DNA from: Panaeolus papilionaceus
Lineage: Eukaryota > Basidiomycota > Agaricomycetes > Agaricales
DNA length: 64,000 nt
Reading direction: 5' to 3'
Assembly (NCBI GenBank): GCA_015501605.1
Contig: JADNRZ010000021.1
Span: 898,735 to 962,734 of the forward strand
Part shown: positions 1 to 9,779 of the stretch, piece after piece
Layout of the letters: the number at the start of each line of letters is the position of its first letter
Numbering within the stretch: position 1 is the first letter of the stretch
Notes under the pieces: generated by a model
Told to the model about the DNA's origin: nothing
The model's input: only the letters and a program-made list of their open reading frames with translations
Database searches by the model: none
Position numbers and translations under genes: made by a program

Positions 1-287
1 GGTATCATCGTGGTGGGTATCGTTGCGTTGAATGCTGAGCTGACGCTAGAAGTCGTTGAATGTACGAGTCCAACCCTCGTTAAAGCTCCATTCGGAAATG
101 TGAATAACCTATTTTTCATTAGCACTTCTGCTTTTGACGTTGGTGTTGTCTCCGTCGTCCCTGTGGAACCTTGACCTAGGATGTGGGTATGCTGAGACAA
201 CGACAGGTCCCCTTCACTCTCTCCTTCGACCTGAGTCTCCTCACCCACCACCGACTGTGTATCTTCATCATCATCCTGGCCCTCCGC

Positions 288-1004
288 TCCTCTCTCCACA
301 TCCACCTTGTTCCCCACCACATCCTCACAGAATTTCGCCCTATCCTCATGCCTTACTGGAGCATCAGCGCAGAAATCGCACCACCATTTTCTGAGCTTGT
401 AGAGTGAGGACCTGTCGTTGACGTCGTTCATGAGAATTACGGCGTCTGTATGTATGAAGAATGCGCTGGATAAAGACGAGAAGCGTTCTTGGCAGGCAAT
501 GCACTGTGGTTGTTATGACGGGACAAGTGCGTGTGTATCAGCAGAGAGTCAATGAAGATAAAGAGAAGCATAAATGTGCAGAGGCGTTACGAGAAGGTTT
601 GCAATCACGATAAGAAACGCACCCATACATATCTGTAATACCAAATCCCCACCATCAGGACTTTGTATTTTTTTGTTGATAAAGTCAACGCCAATTGTGG
701 GTCTATAAACTGTTGAAAAGAGTCCACTGATGTACTAAGTAGATGTCCAGCGTTTGTTATTTTTTTGATATCGGGTCGTCATAGTCTTAGTCATGGCGAG
801 GGCATTGTTCAGGACGTTGTCCACCGTGGATAAATGGGATGATATTCAGATTTCGGGTAGCAGAGAAATAATAGATCCAGGTTCAAAGGGTTTTCACTGT
901 TATATTCACATTCAGAGTTCATGAAAGTCCATTAAAGCGCTCACCTGTACATGAACAATAGTCTCTGACGCTCCAACGATAGCAAGTTTAATGATCAGTA
1001 TCAC
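288..1004 (-). pseudogene. Rab7-like small GTPase relic (copy A)
   Basis: On the minus strand, 495-288 reads as a Rab core segment. It starts with QERFSSLSSAFF (switch II), passes through VILMNDVNDRSSLYKLRKWW and ends in GNKVDVE (the G4 NKxD box). This order is typical of Rab7/Ypt7, which controls late endosome and vacuole fusion. Further upstream, at about 1004-960, the minus strand reads IKLAIVGASE, the start of a P-loop whose GK[ST] part is lost. The pieces are separated by frame breaks and no continuous gene can be drawn. A second copy lies at 58391-59096 and a third, inverted, at 63613-64000. Family by motif recognition; relic status is seen. Confidence 0.6.
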
Positions 1005-1279
1005 ATCAGTTGTGGTTAGGTTACAGCAATTTCCCGTGCCTAGTTCTTGTTCTTGCTTTCACATTTCTCTGTATATTCCTCTAAAATCAGCATATGTGAT
1101 GAACACATAAGCTCTAGAGCTAGGGGAGGTGGGTTATCGCAAGCAACAGGGGCGGAATGTCGAGGAGAAAGGGGGGGAGAGGAACGGCACAGCCGCCCGG
1201 CTTTGCCTGATCCAGTGATGTCATTGGTGGTCCCAAACTGAGACGCGTTTGGGATGCTTGGCGAGTTTGCCAGTTTCAA

Positions 1280-1288
1280 TTTGTTGGC
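1280..1288. repeat. 9-bp target-site duplication, left
   Basis: TTTGTTGGC lies here and again at 2264-2272, directly flanking the inserted element. The matching place in copy B (about 59357-59366) has a single TTTGTTGG followed by AGGTGG, so it is an empty site. Confidence 0.85.
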
Positions 1289-2263
1289 TAGACCGGTGAC
1301 AGCTCCCTCGCGAGGCGCGAGGGCCTCGTCGAGGGACCTGGAAAGCGGGTTTTTCCGGCCTGATGTTATTCTTAGGATCGAAAAAGAACCTCTGATGCCA
1401 TCAATTTCCTTTTTGGTTTCGACTTTGTGAAGTGATTTCAGTTATTTTTAGAATGACGCGTTAATTAGGACGCGCCTGGTCGCGCGCAGAGTAAGTGTAG
1501 AACAGATTTGAGGCCACTACAGAGTAAAATCATAATAAAATCATCCTTATTACAATCTATGTCCCTCCTCCTACCAGATGTACAGAAACAGCTTGAATTG
1601 ATCCGAAATGCCTCTGATTCTGAGATCCAAGGCCTAGCAACGGAGAACTTACCAACTGAACGGCTTCTCCACGAATTTCTCAACACCCTTCCCTTATCGG
1701 AGAAGATCTTCTGCCTGCGTATCAGCCTGATCTGTTGGATCGCGTCATCTAAAAGCCAAGTTCCTCGAGAAATGCAGTTGAGGTAATGATAGCGGAGTGT
1801 TTCTACGGGAAAGATGTACTTGTATCCGCTGGTACTGGTAGCGGAAAGTCTTGAGATGTAGACGCTGCTGATGCTGCACTAGCAGTCTGCAAAGCAAAGA
1901 CATCTCGTCCATGTGGAGTGGCTGCAGGGTTTGGAGGTGTGTTTTCGCCTGGATCAGGCTCTTGTAGACGTCCTAGCGTGTAGCAATTGTACATGGTGGG
2001 TATCAAGTGGTTTCCTTACTCCTCGTTACCCTTTATATGGGCTCAATTCTCACTGCGCATCCATTTTAGATCCCACAGTGAATGCGCGCGCTCACCAAAT
2101 CACACGTGTGCGCACTTTGATGCGTCGCTCTCTATGTTTGCACGAAACGAAAAAGGAAATTGATGGCATTTTCGATCATAAGAAAAACATCAGGCCGGGA
2201 AACCCCGGTTCGCCAGTCCCTCTACGAGGCCCTCGCGCCTCGCGAGGGATGGTCACCAGTCTA
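1289..2263. mobile_element. Mutator-like non-autonomous transposon (Pack-MULE-like)
   Basis: A 975-bp insertion present in copy A and absent from copy B of the segmental duplication. The ends are inverted repeats of about 130 bp. Left starts TAGACCGGTGAC and right, reversed, TAGACTGGTGAC; both continue through CCCTCGCGAGGCGCGAGGGC and still match at ATGCCATCAATTTCC. The flanks are 9-bp direct repeats. Long TIRs with a 9-bp duplication are the known signature of Mutator-like elements. No transposase is present. The interior holds a helicase gene fragment, which makes this a gene-carrying (Pack-MULE-like) copy. Superfamily is inferred; insertion boundaries are seen directly. Confidence 0.85.
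1508..1850 (+). pseudogene. Captured helicase fragment (RecQ/DEAD-like, Walker A)
   Basis: A 92-residue open frame (1508-1786) ends in SKSQVPREMQLR. After a stop and a frame change, the next bases read IAECFYGKDVLVSAGTGSGKS and then stop (TGA). The order 'KSQVPREMQLR ... GKDVLVSAGTGSGKS/T' is that of the N-terminal part of basidiomycete DEAD/RecQ-type helicases just before and including the Walker A loop. Nothing after motif I is present, so this is a 5' fragment carried inside the transposon and not a working gene. Identity rests on motif recall only. Confidence 0.55.
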
Positions 2264-2895
2264 TTTGTTGGCGGTGGTAGATGTGTCGGCGGGACGTGAT
2301 GAAGTGTGATTTTTGCGAGCAGAGAGCAGGTTACGTGGATCGTCTGACAGTGCTGGGAAACAGGGGTGATTAGATTTAGTTGTTGACGTGGTGGCTGTGT
2401 CTCCACCTGTTCTTTCCTTTCAACCACCACCACCACAGCACGTTGCATGTCCAAGCTCCTTTCTGTTCATTGTCGCCCTTGTTTCACCTATAATGTATTG
2501 TCCATGTCCATACCTAGTTCTAAATCTTCCTTCTGTCGACTCAATATCGTTCAATGCTCAACCATTCACTCTGAATCTCATTGTGATCGTCGTTGTTTGC
2601 CTCGTGTTCTTGGGTCGACTCTTTATCCTCTCAGTCAGTCCCAATTTCCTCTTTTTGTTTCGCGTTGCTGATCTTATACCACGTAGGAGACGTCTTTGTA
2701 CTCCCTGCTCCAATCCTATCTGGCATCGTCTCTCCATCATCCAGTCCCCACCACGTGTGCCCCAAATCTATTCTTACTCTCACACACGCCGCGTGTATGC
2801 CTGTCGTGTCTGACACGAGCATTGAAATGAATTCACCTTTTCCCTAATACGACGATCTGGCATTCCCCACTGCATCCCTTTGATATCGATCAACA

Positions 2896-3157
2896 TACCC
2901 ACTTGGATCTCCGTACCTTGTTACTCGTACTATCAGTCTGGCGTATTCCTGTCGTGCAAGAGCTTATCATCCCCACTCTCTTGCTTTTCCATCCGGTTTT
3001 CTCGGGCGATTTTGCTAAGATCGCTAGCTTGTACTGGTATGTGGTTGTGCCTACAGATTCGCCACAGCTCATTCAATCCGCTCATATCAGCTATCTCAGG
3101 TGCGCCCTCAAGGAATTCCCCGCTAATATGTGCTCCAATGGCGTCTTTGGTTCTTGA
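2896..3157 (+). other. Unidentified ORF conserved between both duplicate copies
   Basis: An open frame of about 85 residues starting near DLRTLLLVLSVWRIPVV and continuing to YLRCALKEF. The same frame is open at 59956-60231 in copy B with conservative changes. No known family is recognised. It could be an exon of a larger spliced gene or the core of a decayed one. The reverse strand is also partly open here, so coding strand is uncertain. Confidence 0.25.
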
Positions 3158-3210
3158 TCTCGTCCTGGTATGTGTTCTTATTCCATCTTCATCTCCTGAC
3201 GATAAACTCA

Positions 3211-3275
3211 TTCCTTCCCTTCCCTTCCCTTCCCTTCCCTTCCCTTCCTTCCCTTCCCTTCCCTTCCCTTCCCTT
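3211..3275. repeat. TTCCC pentanucleotide microsatellite
   Basis: About 13 tandem TTCCC units with one slipped unit. Copy B has only a single TTCCC at the matching place (about 60310), so the array expanded after the duplication. Confidence 0.9.
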
Positions 3276-3822
3276 CTCATCAACCTCAAACCTCAACGAC
3301 GCCTTCCCCCCAAACATTGCTCACAAACTTTGACCATCCAATTTTTTCCACCAACTCGATCGTTATACATTCTTCTGCGCATACAGACAGACCGTGATCC
3401 TGATTCCCCCCTGGTCGTGCTTTCTTAGAGCTGGGAACATGGTGGAAGTAAAGGTAGGTCCTTTTCCAATGCACATCACGCCGATCTCAAGTCGCTAATT
3501 GTGCTCGTCCAGGCGACTCTTCGTTTCCGACCATTAAGGTCTCCCATACCTTCTCAATCGTCGATGAGCCTATTCACGCCAATAGATGGAATAAGTCCTG
3601 GAGTCCAGTACGTATTCCTCAATATATCGACGGAAAAAAGTAAACATACTCATCGTTAGACGTGATAATAGGGTATCGGACGCGCACCTCAACGCGCTTC
3701 GCCAGGTCCTGCCAATTGAGAGAAGTCATCCATATATGCGCGGTTGGAGGGTGAATTGGCGATATTGAGGAATGCGACGAGGGTCTGCTCATTCGGTGAG
3801 TAGCTCATGTCTTTTTTATTGA

Positions 3823-4660
3823 GTGCTGATTGATCCATTGCGGAACCTTCACAGGCGTCTCCTCGCACAACGTCGCACTATGTTGAATTACCTTGCAACC
3901 TCACATCGCACTCTACTCCATGCTCAAACGCGCTGTCAAACCTTCTTCCACTCTGCGATGCGTATTCGTCATTCGTCTTATACCTGTACCTCCGGTAGAC
4001 CCCACCTGCTACGTACAGTTTCCCCCGTCAGTCACGTTATCATCCATCGTATTCAACCCCGCCATGTCTGCCCTCCTCAATGCCGTCGCTCTACCTCTCA
4101 CTTCATGGTTAAACCCTCCCACAGTTCGTTCACGACTATAAGACGCAGGGGCGAACTCGGCATATCCGACGTTTATTTAGGGAAGGTACGATGGGTGACA
4201 ATGGACGACTGGATCTCGTGCTTGGTAGGTCTTCTAAACACATACCTACACGCTGTCTTGTTATCATGTGCTGACGCAACCTTCTCTCTACCAGCTTCGC
4301 AAACTCGCATCCTCTTGTCTCTCACCTGTGGAACGCTTGAGAGCGCGATCTCTGCCTTGCGGATTGGCGCCATCTGGTTCATCGGTGGGTTTCCCGCTTA
4401 TGCGTTGTTTTCCTTGGTGATGACGATGTTCATGATTGCTTTCATTCCTTTCAGGCTTCTCTCCGCTATTATACGCGTTGCTCCTTGTACCCTCACCTGC
4501 CCTCACCGATGGTGCTAACCAAAACGACGAATCTACACGACCTAGATCCAACGCGGTACATAGGAGACTTTGATGAAGGACGAGGGATTTTTGAACATGG
4601 AGAGACGGATGTGGGTTCAGTAGCGTTTAGTACTAGCTATAACGTTAGGGGGCGCGAGGC
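3823..4660 (+). other. Unidentified conserved stretch, possibly exons
   Basis: Open frames here have counterparts at 60820-61664 in copy B. The most similar part reads MDDWISCLVGLL...SQTRILLSLTCGTLESAISALRIGAI in both. A GT-AG pair (4227-4291, and the same in copy B) would splice DDWISCL to LRKLASS, which is also open. The two copies disagree in frame further upstream. I do not recognise a protein family. It may be a decayed spliced gene lying between the Rab-like relic and the G-domain gene. Confidence 0.25.
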
Positions 4661-4981
4661 GAAAATTATATACGATATTGTATGATGAATCCAATGCATT
4701 CCGCTTTGAAACGCGATCGTGAAGAAGTCCGAATGTCGACAATGAGAACTGCAGAGACGAGAAGGAAATACGTCGGATTTGATCAAATCTGATCTATTTC
4801 TGTCATGGACACCGTGCTCGTCCCATGACTGATTAACAGGTGGAATGCACGAGGTAATCGCAGTGTGCAAAGACAGGCGCAGCCGCCCATCGTTTGTTTC
4901 TTCCTCCCATCATCTCGCGCACTTCGTCTGCTTGACCAGCATCTCTATATCTTTTGTTTTGCTACCAAATTCTGCACCACA

Positions 4982-6623
4982 ATGGCCAGTACTTCGAAGA
5001 TGGAATACAAGAAGATCAAAGTCACTGGAACTGTTTCTGTTGAGCGAGTACACAGGGTACAACACCCTTGCCGGAGGGTGCTGTGAGTGCATGGGAATAG
5101 GTGATGTTACCACATGTTTCTAATCCTGTCCTGACCACAGAATTATGGGTCCAACAGGGGCAGGAAAGAGCTCCGTGCGTATTTATTATCCAGTACTACA
5201 TGTCGAAAATTATACTCAGGATTTTGACTCCTGCTAATTTCGTTCTCCATGTCTAGTTTATCGAGGCCCTTGGCCTCAAGGGCTCCTTAAAGATATCCAG
5301 TAACGGTCTGGATGGATACACCCAGGCTGTATCCACCTACAAATTGAACAATGTCACTTGGGGCTCAGATGGTTATCCAATTTATCTTGTGGACTCACCT
5401 GGCTTCGCTGACACCAAAATATCGGAGATGGCCATTGTCTCCATGTTACAGAAATGGATGAAAGACAATGATACGTGAGTCTAGCTTCTTCTGCTTACTG
5501 TTCTTGCTAATGAGATGTGTGCTTTATTAGTTATTTTTCTCGCATTTTGTACTTGACACCAATTTCAAGTACTCGCCTGCCTGGCAGCCAGCGGCAGGTG
5601 TTGAAAACCTTTCATGCCCTCACTGGTGTTGAAACAGCAAAGAATGTGATGATCATAACTACGATGTGGGACAATATTTGGGGTGAGAGTGCAACAAAGC
5701 GTGCAGAAGACAATTATCAGCAGCTTCAAAACAATATATGGAAGGTTATCACTTTCTCATTCATTTGTTTTCCATTAGGAGCTCACTTATCTATTCAGGA
5801 GTTCATTGAAGAAGGTGCTCAGATGTCACAATTCTACAACACACAGGAATCAGCATTGTCAATCCTAGATCAAGCTTTCCAAATGTCAACAGGTATCAAC
5901 TTCTCCATTGAAGATCATCAAAGCAGCATCAATGGAAGTCCTTTTGAAGCCAATCTCCTCACTGACCTCCAAGATCGAATCCAGAATCTCCAATCCCATA
6001 TCCCCACCCTTCATGATGAGTTTGCTCATGCCGAAGCACAGTGTGACAGGCTGCTTCTCTCAACTCTTCACACAAGGATTCAAGAAGCCAAGGAGGACCT
6101 CTCTCGATTCCAAAAGGAGCTCAAAGATTCGGGACTCCTACCTCCTCCCCCTCCCCATCCTCTTGCCACACCTCCCCCTGGTACTGAACCTCATGGTAAT
6201 ATTCCCCAAGCCAACAACACAACATATATTCAGCAATCCAAAAATCCAGTTTTTGTATCTCCCCAGGAGCCCAAAGCAGCCTTACATGGTCAACAGGCAG
6301 TCAGGGAAAATAACACACCTGATTTCCCATCATCAACAACTGCTCTTTCACTTCCTCCTCTTGTCACTCACATTCAGACTGTCCCTGATGCAACTCCAAT
6401 CCCCAAAGTTGTTACTTCATCCATTCCTCCATCTGATTTGCAGCAACATACTCCACCAACTTGCAATATTGCAACTCCCAGCATCTCTCAATCCATTGAG
6501 GAGGATGTCCAAGCTGAGGCACAACAGCCTACCCCAGTGCAGCATGCTCCTTGGCAATTTGCTTGCATTATGCAGTTGATGAAGTGTTGGGGTGATGCTG
6601 TTGGTGAGTGTCATGATGCATGA
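4982..6623 (+). CDS. P-loop G-domain protein with coiled-coil and proline-rich tail (copy A)
   Basis: A spliced gene. The exons I infer are 4982-5082, 5141-5174, 5257-5474, 5531-5744 and 5799-6623; all junctions are GT-AG and keep one frame. Exon 2 carries the Walker A loop GPTGAGKSS. Exon 3 carries the G3 box in VDSPGFAD. Exon 4 carries TTMWDN, the G4-like motif seen in AIG1/septin-like fungal G-domain proteins. Exon 5 has a predicted coiled coil (LTDLQDRIQNLQSHIP to SRFQKELKDSG) and then a long Pro/Gln/Thr-rich tail. It should bind and hydrolyse GTP; its cellular role is unknown. Intron 4 (54 nt) is in frame with no stop, so it could be retained. The gene has no frame break. The paralogue is at 62011-63371. 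Confidence 0.75.
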
Positions 6624-7920
6624 GTACCTTGGTGAGTCATTAACCTGTTTTGTCTGCAATTGAATTGAAGTTATTTCCTGTATTTTGGTAATAGTGTTTG
6701 TCAGTGCAGGGAGAACACCAGGAGTTCAGACTGTTCAGTTGGATACTTCACCAAATTATAGACATTTTCCCTTCTCTCCCATTCTTCTTGCTTGTTTTAC
6801 TCTTCCATCATTTCCCTCCCATGCTTCGTGGTGCATATAATTTCTTGCTAGTTTGAACACTCCTTTATTCATGATGTATTTTTGTCCCTTTTGTATTGCT
6901 TGTTTCAGTTTCATTTCCACACTTTTCCAATATGTACATCCCTCACTCTGTGTCTGCTGTGATTCCTTTCGCTGTTCCTAATCTTGATATACTTTCAATT
7001 TTATGCATTTATTTACAGTGAGGCTCCATTGATAATTATATCAACACTCTCATCAGATGCACATATACATCGTGCACTTCGTTGCAACACATTGTTAGTC
7101 AGGTGAGTGAAAATGTCATGCTGAGTGTATTCAGCTTCTTGAAAGGAAGGTCATGGGTTAACATTGCTGTCAATTTCCTAGCAATACATTGAATTGAATG
7201 CAAAGAATGGACACACTCGTGTCGGATAGATGTCAGTGAGGTGACATTCACGATTGATGTGCAGTTGCCATAAGGAGGATCTGGATGGGTGGTGTGGCCA
7301 TGTCAAATGTCGGTTCTTTCCCAACCAACACCACAACCAGCTTGATTGATTCATGGATCAACGACTCGATTCTCCTCCTGCATCCCACCGCCGAATTCAC
7401 GTCTCTCACTCTAATTACAACTCATTTTGAGAGTCCAGCATCCCGAAAATAGGACATGTTATGCTGAAGGGAGCAATTGTTGTGCAGTTGATTATCTGAA
7501 AATTCTCGATTTTCTGGGTTTTATTTGCTGCGTTTGTGGTCATAGTTATGACCACTACAGTGCCTCGTTTTTGTGGTGTCATTTTCTGATGACCGTTAGT
7601 TCTTTTCACTCGCTATTCTCCTTTCTATGGCTAATGCTCGCTGTAGAGGGAAGGATCACATCTCCCCATCCCAATTCCTGCCCCAGCCCATCTCATTGTC
7701 GATCATCGCTGCCCACTTCATTCACCACTTGTCCACATGTCCCACAACATGTTCTCTGCACTTGTCCACCTGCCTGTCAGTGACATCACCTGCGACGATT
7801 GAGAGAGCACCTCATCTATCCGGTGACGACGACAGCGCATCTCTGAGTTGCGTGCCTCTGGACAACGACAACTCTCTGGGTGGCTTCGGCTAGAAGTCAC
7901 ATAAAAGCATACGGTGGTGG
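6624..7920. other. Gene-free stretch (3' flank of G-domain gene)
   Basis: The first ~360 bp match the flank after copy B (63372-63612) and end the segmental duplication near 6985. The rest has no supported gene, RNA or repeat. Short open frames have no recognisable motif. Confidence 0.6.
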
Positions 7921-7925
7921 CATTC

Positions 7926-8495
7926 TGTTACGGTTGACTTGTTCAGCGCGTACGAGTCCGGCCGTAGAGTCAACAAGAACGAAGTTCGAAGGTGAAGTCG
8001 GAGTTGGTTTCGGTGAGTTACGTTAAAGTTCAAGAGTATCTAACTAAGAATGCCACTTCGAGTGATCGCTCGATGGTATTGTCTTAGCAGAGAGCGAGTA
8101 AAAGAAGTCCAGTAGAAGTTATCGTTCTATTGTAGTTAAAGAACTAGCTAAAGAACATAGGGTATAATACTGGGGTTTATATACGTAATGCTAATGGTCC
8201 GTGCGCGGTATAGGAGGTCTGTGCACGAAGTAAATAAGAGTCAGAGGACGGGGCAAAGGAGTCACAATGGAACGTGTATGGGAATGTAGTAGAGAACGAG
8301 TCATAAATGTGGGAGAAGTGCGAGTCAGAGAATGGAGTATAATGTGGAGTGAGAGAAAGAAAAAGGTAAGAAGATAAGACGAGCTACAAGTACAAAGAGA
8401 GATGATAGTACACGAGATAAGATAATAGTCCGGATAAGATGAAGAAAAGATAGGGGCATAGTGATAAGACAAAAGACGAAAGATAAAGCGTAACA
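7926..8495 (-). repeat. 3' LTR of element 1
   Basis: 570 bp, TG...CA ends, identical by eye to the 5' LTR at 15271-15840. It follows the polypurine tract at 8499-8508. Confidence 0.95.
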
Positions 8496-8498
8496 TTA

Positions 8499-8508
8499 CC
8501 CCCTTTTT
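8499..8508 (-). promoter_or_regulatory. Polypurine tract of element 1
   Basis: On the element strand this reads AAAAAGGGGG, three bases (TAA) from the 3' LTR. This is the expected primer site for plus-strand DNA synthesis. Element 2 has the same tract at 18908-18917. Confidence 0.8.
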
Positions 8509-8526
8509 AAGGCTGATTGACCACAA

Positions 8527-9726
8527 TCAGGTGTTGATGTTATGGATAGCTTCGTCGCACATGTCGTCGTCGTAGTCGGAAAAGTCGTAGGCCCAGGTGC
8601 CGTCATCGTTGGTACTACTTCTTGGAGTCCATTGTTTGCTTGGTTTGTCGTTGGTCCAAGTAGTATCCCAAGCGTTATTTCTTCCCCAAGGGTTGGAAGA
8701 TCTCGACGATTTCTTCTTGTTCTTGCCTTTGTTGATTGAAGAAGGCAATTTCTTGGAACAATTAGTTGCGAGGTGGTTAGGGGCGTACTTCTTGCAGTGG
8801 GGACAGCGATATTTCGGGCAGTCTTGTCGAAAATGGTCTTCCGAGTTGGGGCAGGAACGACAGAGGTCTTGTCCTCTTTTCATTAAGCTGAGGACATGGC
8901 AGCGGGTGGTAAAGTCGAGGCCGTCGAACATTTTGTCGAGGGGTCGTTGAACGAGGTTTTCTAGAGTCGGGAAGTGAGCTTGTTGATAGGAGTAGTCATA
9001 TAGGAAGGTTTTGTCGCGTTTGAAGGTGTAGAGGTCGTTGGGTTTGTAATGAGCGTATTTCGCTCTTTGGGCAGTGATGAGTTGCATGAGTCGATTGCGA
9101 CAGACCGGGTTGTTGAAATGTTCGGCACAGAACGATTCGAATTGGGAACAACCAATGTTCCAATAAGTTGCGGCGGCTTTTTCGTGAGCGTTGATAGCCG
9201 AGTATAACTTTAGGACTTGTTCACGGGTTTGGGTGATATGACTGTCCATGGTTCGGATTGGAGATAGTAGGGCGTCGTTGAAAGGGAGTGTCCAAGCGAG
9301 AGTTTCGTAATCTTCTGAATCACGGAAGATATTGACGAACTCGTCAAAAGAGATGGAGGTGCGGTCATGGGTGGTGCTTGGGGATTCTTTGGGGGATTCC
9401 CAAGCGGATGCATCGTCAGGATTGAGGGCGGCGTTGGTGGTGATAGTGTGGGCAGCGACAAGTGTTTTGAGGACGTCATTGAGGCCTTGGATTGCCGGGA
9501 TCTTGGATTCTGAGTTTTTGCTTCTTCTTCGAGGATGCGGCCTCGCTGTTTTGCTTCGGCGATGAGGGTTTTGGTGCGAGCGATGAATTCGGTGTCGGAC
9601 ATGGATTGCGGGAAGACAGGGAAACGACGGTGGAGGATCCGAAAATGATCCTTGAGTGGGAGAGAGGATGCGGACAGCTTTGGGAGCGGTGGAAGATGAG
9701 GAAGTAGAGGCAGAGTTGGGAGTCAT
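8527..9726 (-). pseudogene. Third ORF (zinc-knuckle protein) of element 1, frameshifted
   Basis: Counterpart of the intact 400-residue ORF at 18936-20138. It lies between pol and the 3' LTR. The C-terminal two thirds is in frame and keeps both Cys/His clusters (CRSCPNSEDHFRQDC and CPHCKKYAPNHLATNC). Near the N-terminus two single-base losses shift the frame for about 50 residues (about 9510-9625), so a long open frame remains but with altered residues there. Confidence 0.75.
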
Positions 9727-9779
9727 AGTAGAGTTTGGTTGTTGTTGCTGTTGAAAGAGCGGATTTGTTGGGGTTCTAG

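Larger units (their letters stand above)
1..6985. repeat. Segmental duplication, copy A
   Basis: This segment is repeated in direct orientation at 58030-63612, and the same features occur in the same order in both: Rab7-like relic, a GC-rich block, an unidentified conserved stretch, then the G-domain protein gene and its 3' flank. Similarity is high but there are many substitutions and small indels, so the duplication is not very recent. Copy A differs by an inserted 975-bp transposon, an expanded TTCCC run, and about 110 more residues in the tail of the G-domain protein. The window starts inside the unit, so its left edge is unknown. Confidence 0.9.

Noticed and set aside
2933..3289. Minus-strand Gly/Arg/Lys-rich frame of 118 residues
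   Set aside because: Much of it is translation of the TTCCC microsatellite, which is absent in copy B, so it is not a conserved protein.
5908..6579. 223-residue plus-strand frame
   Set aside because: Overlaps the G-domain gene in another frame; motifs and copy B comparison support the other frame.
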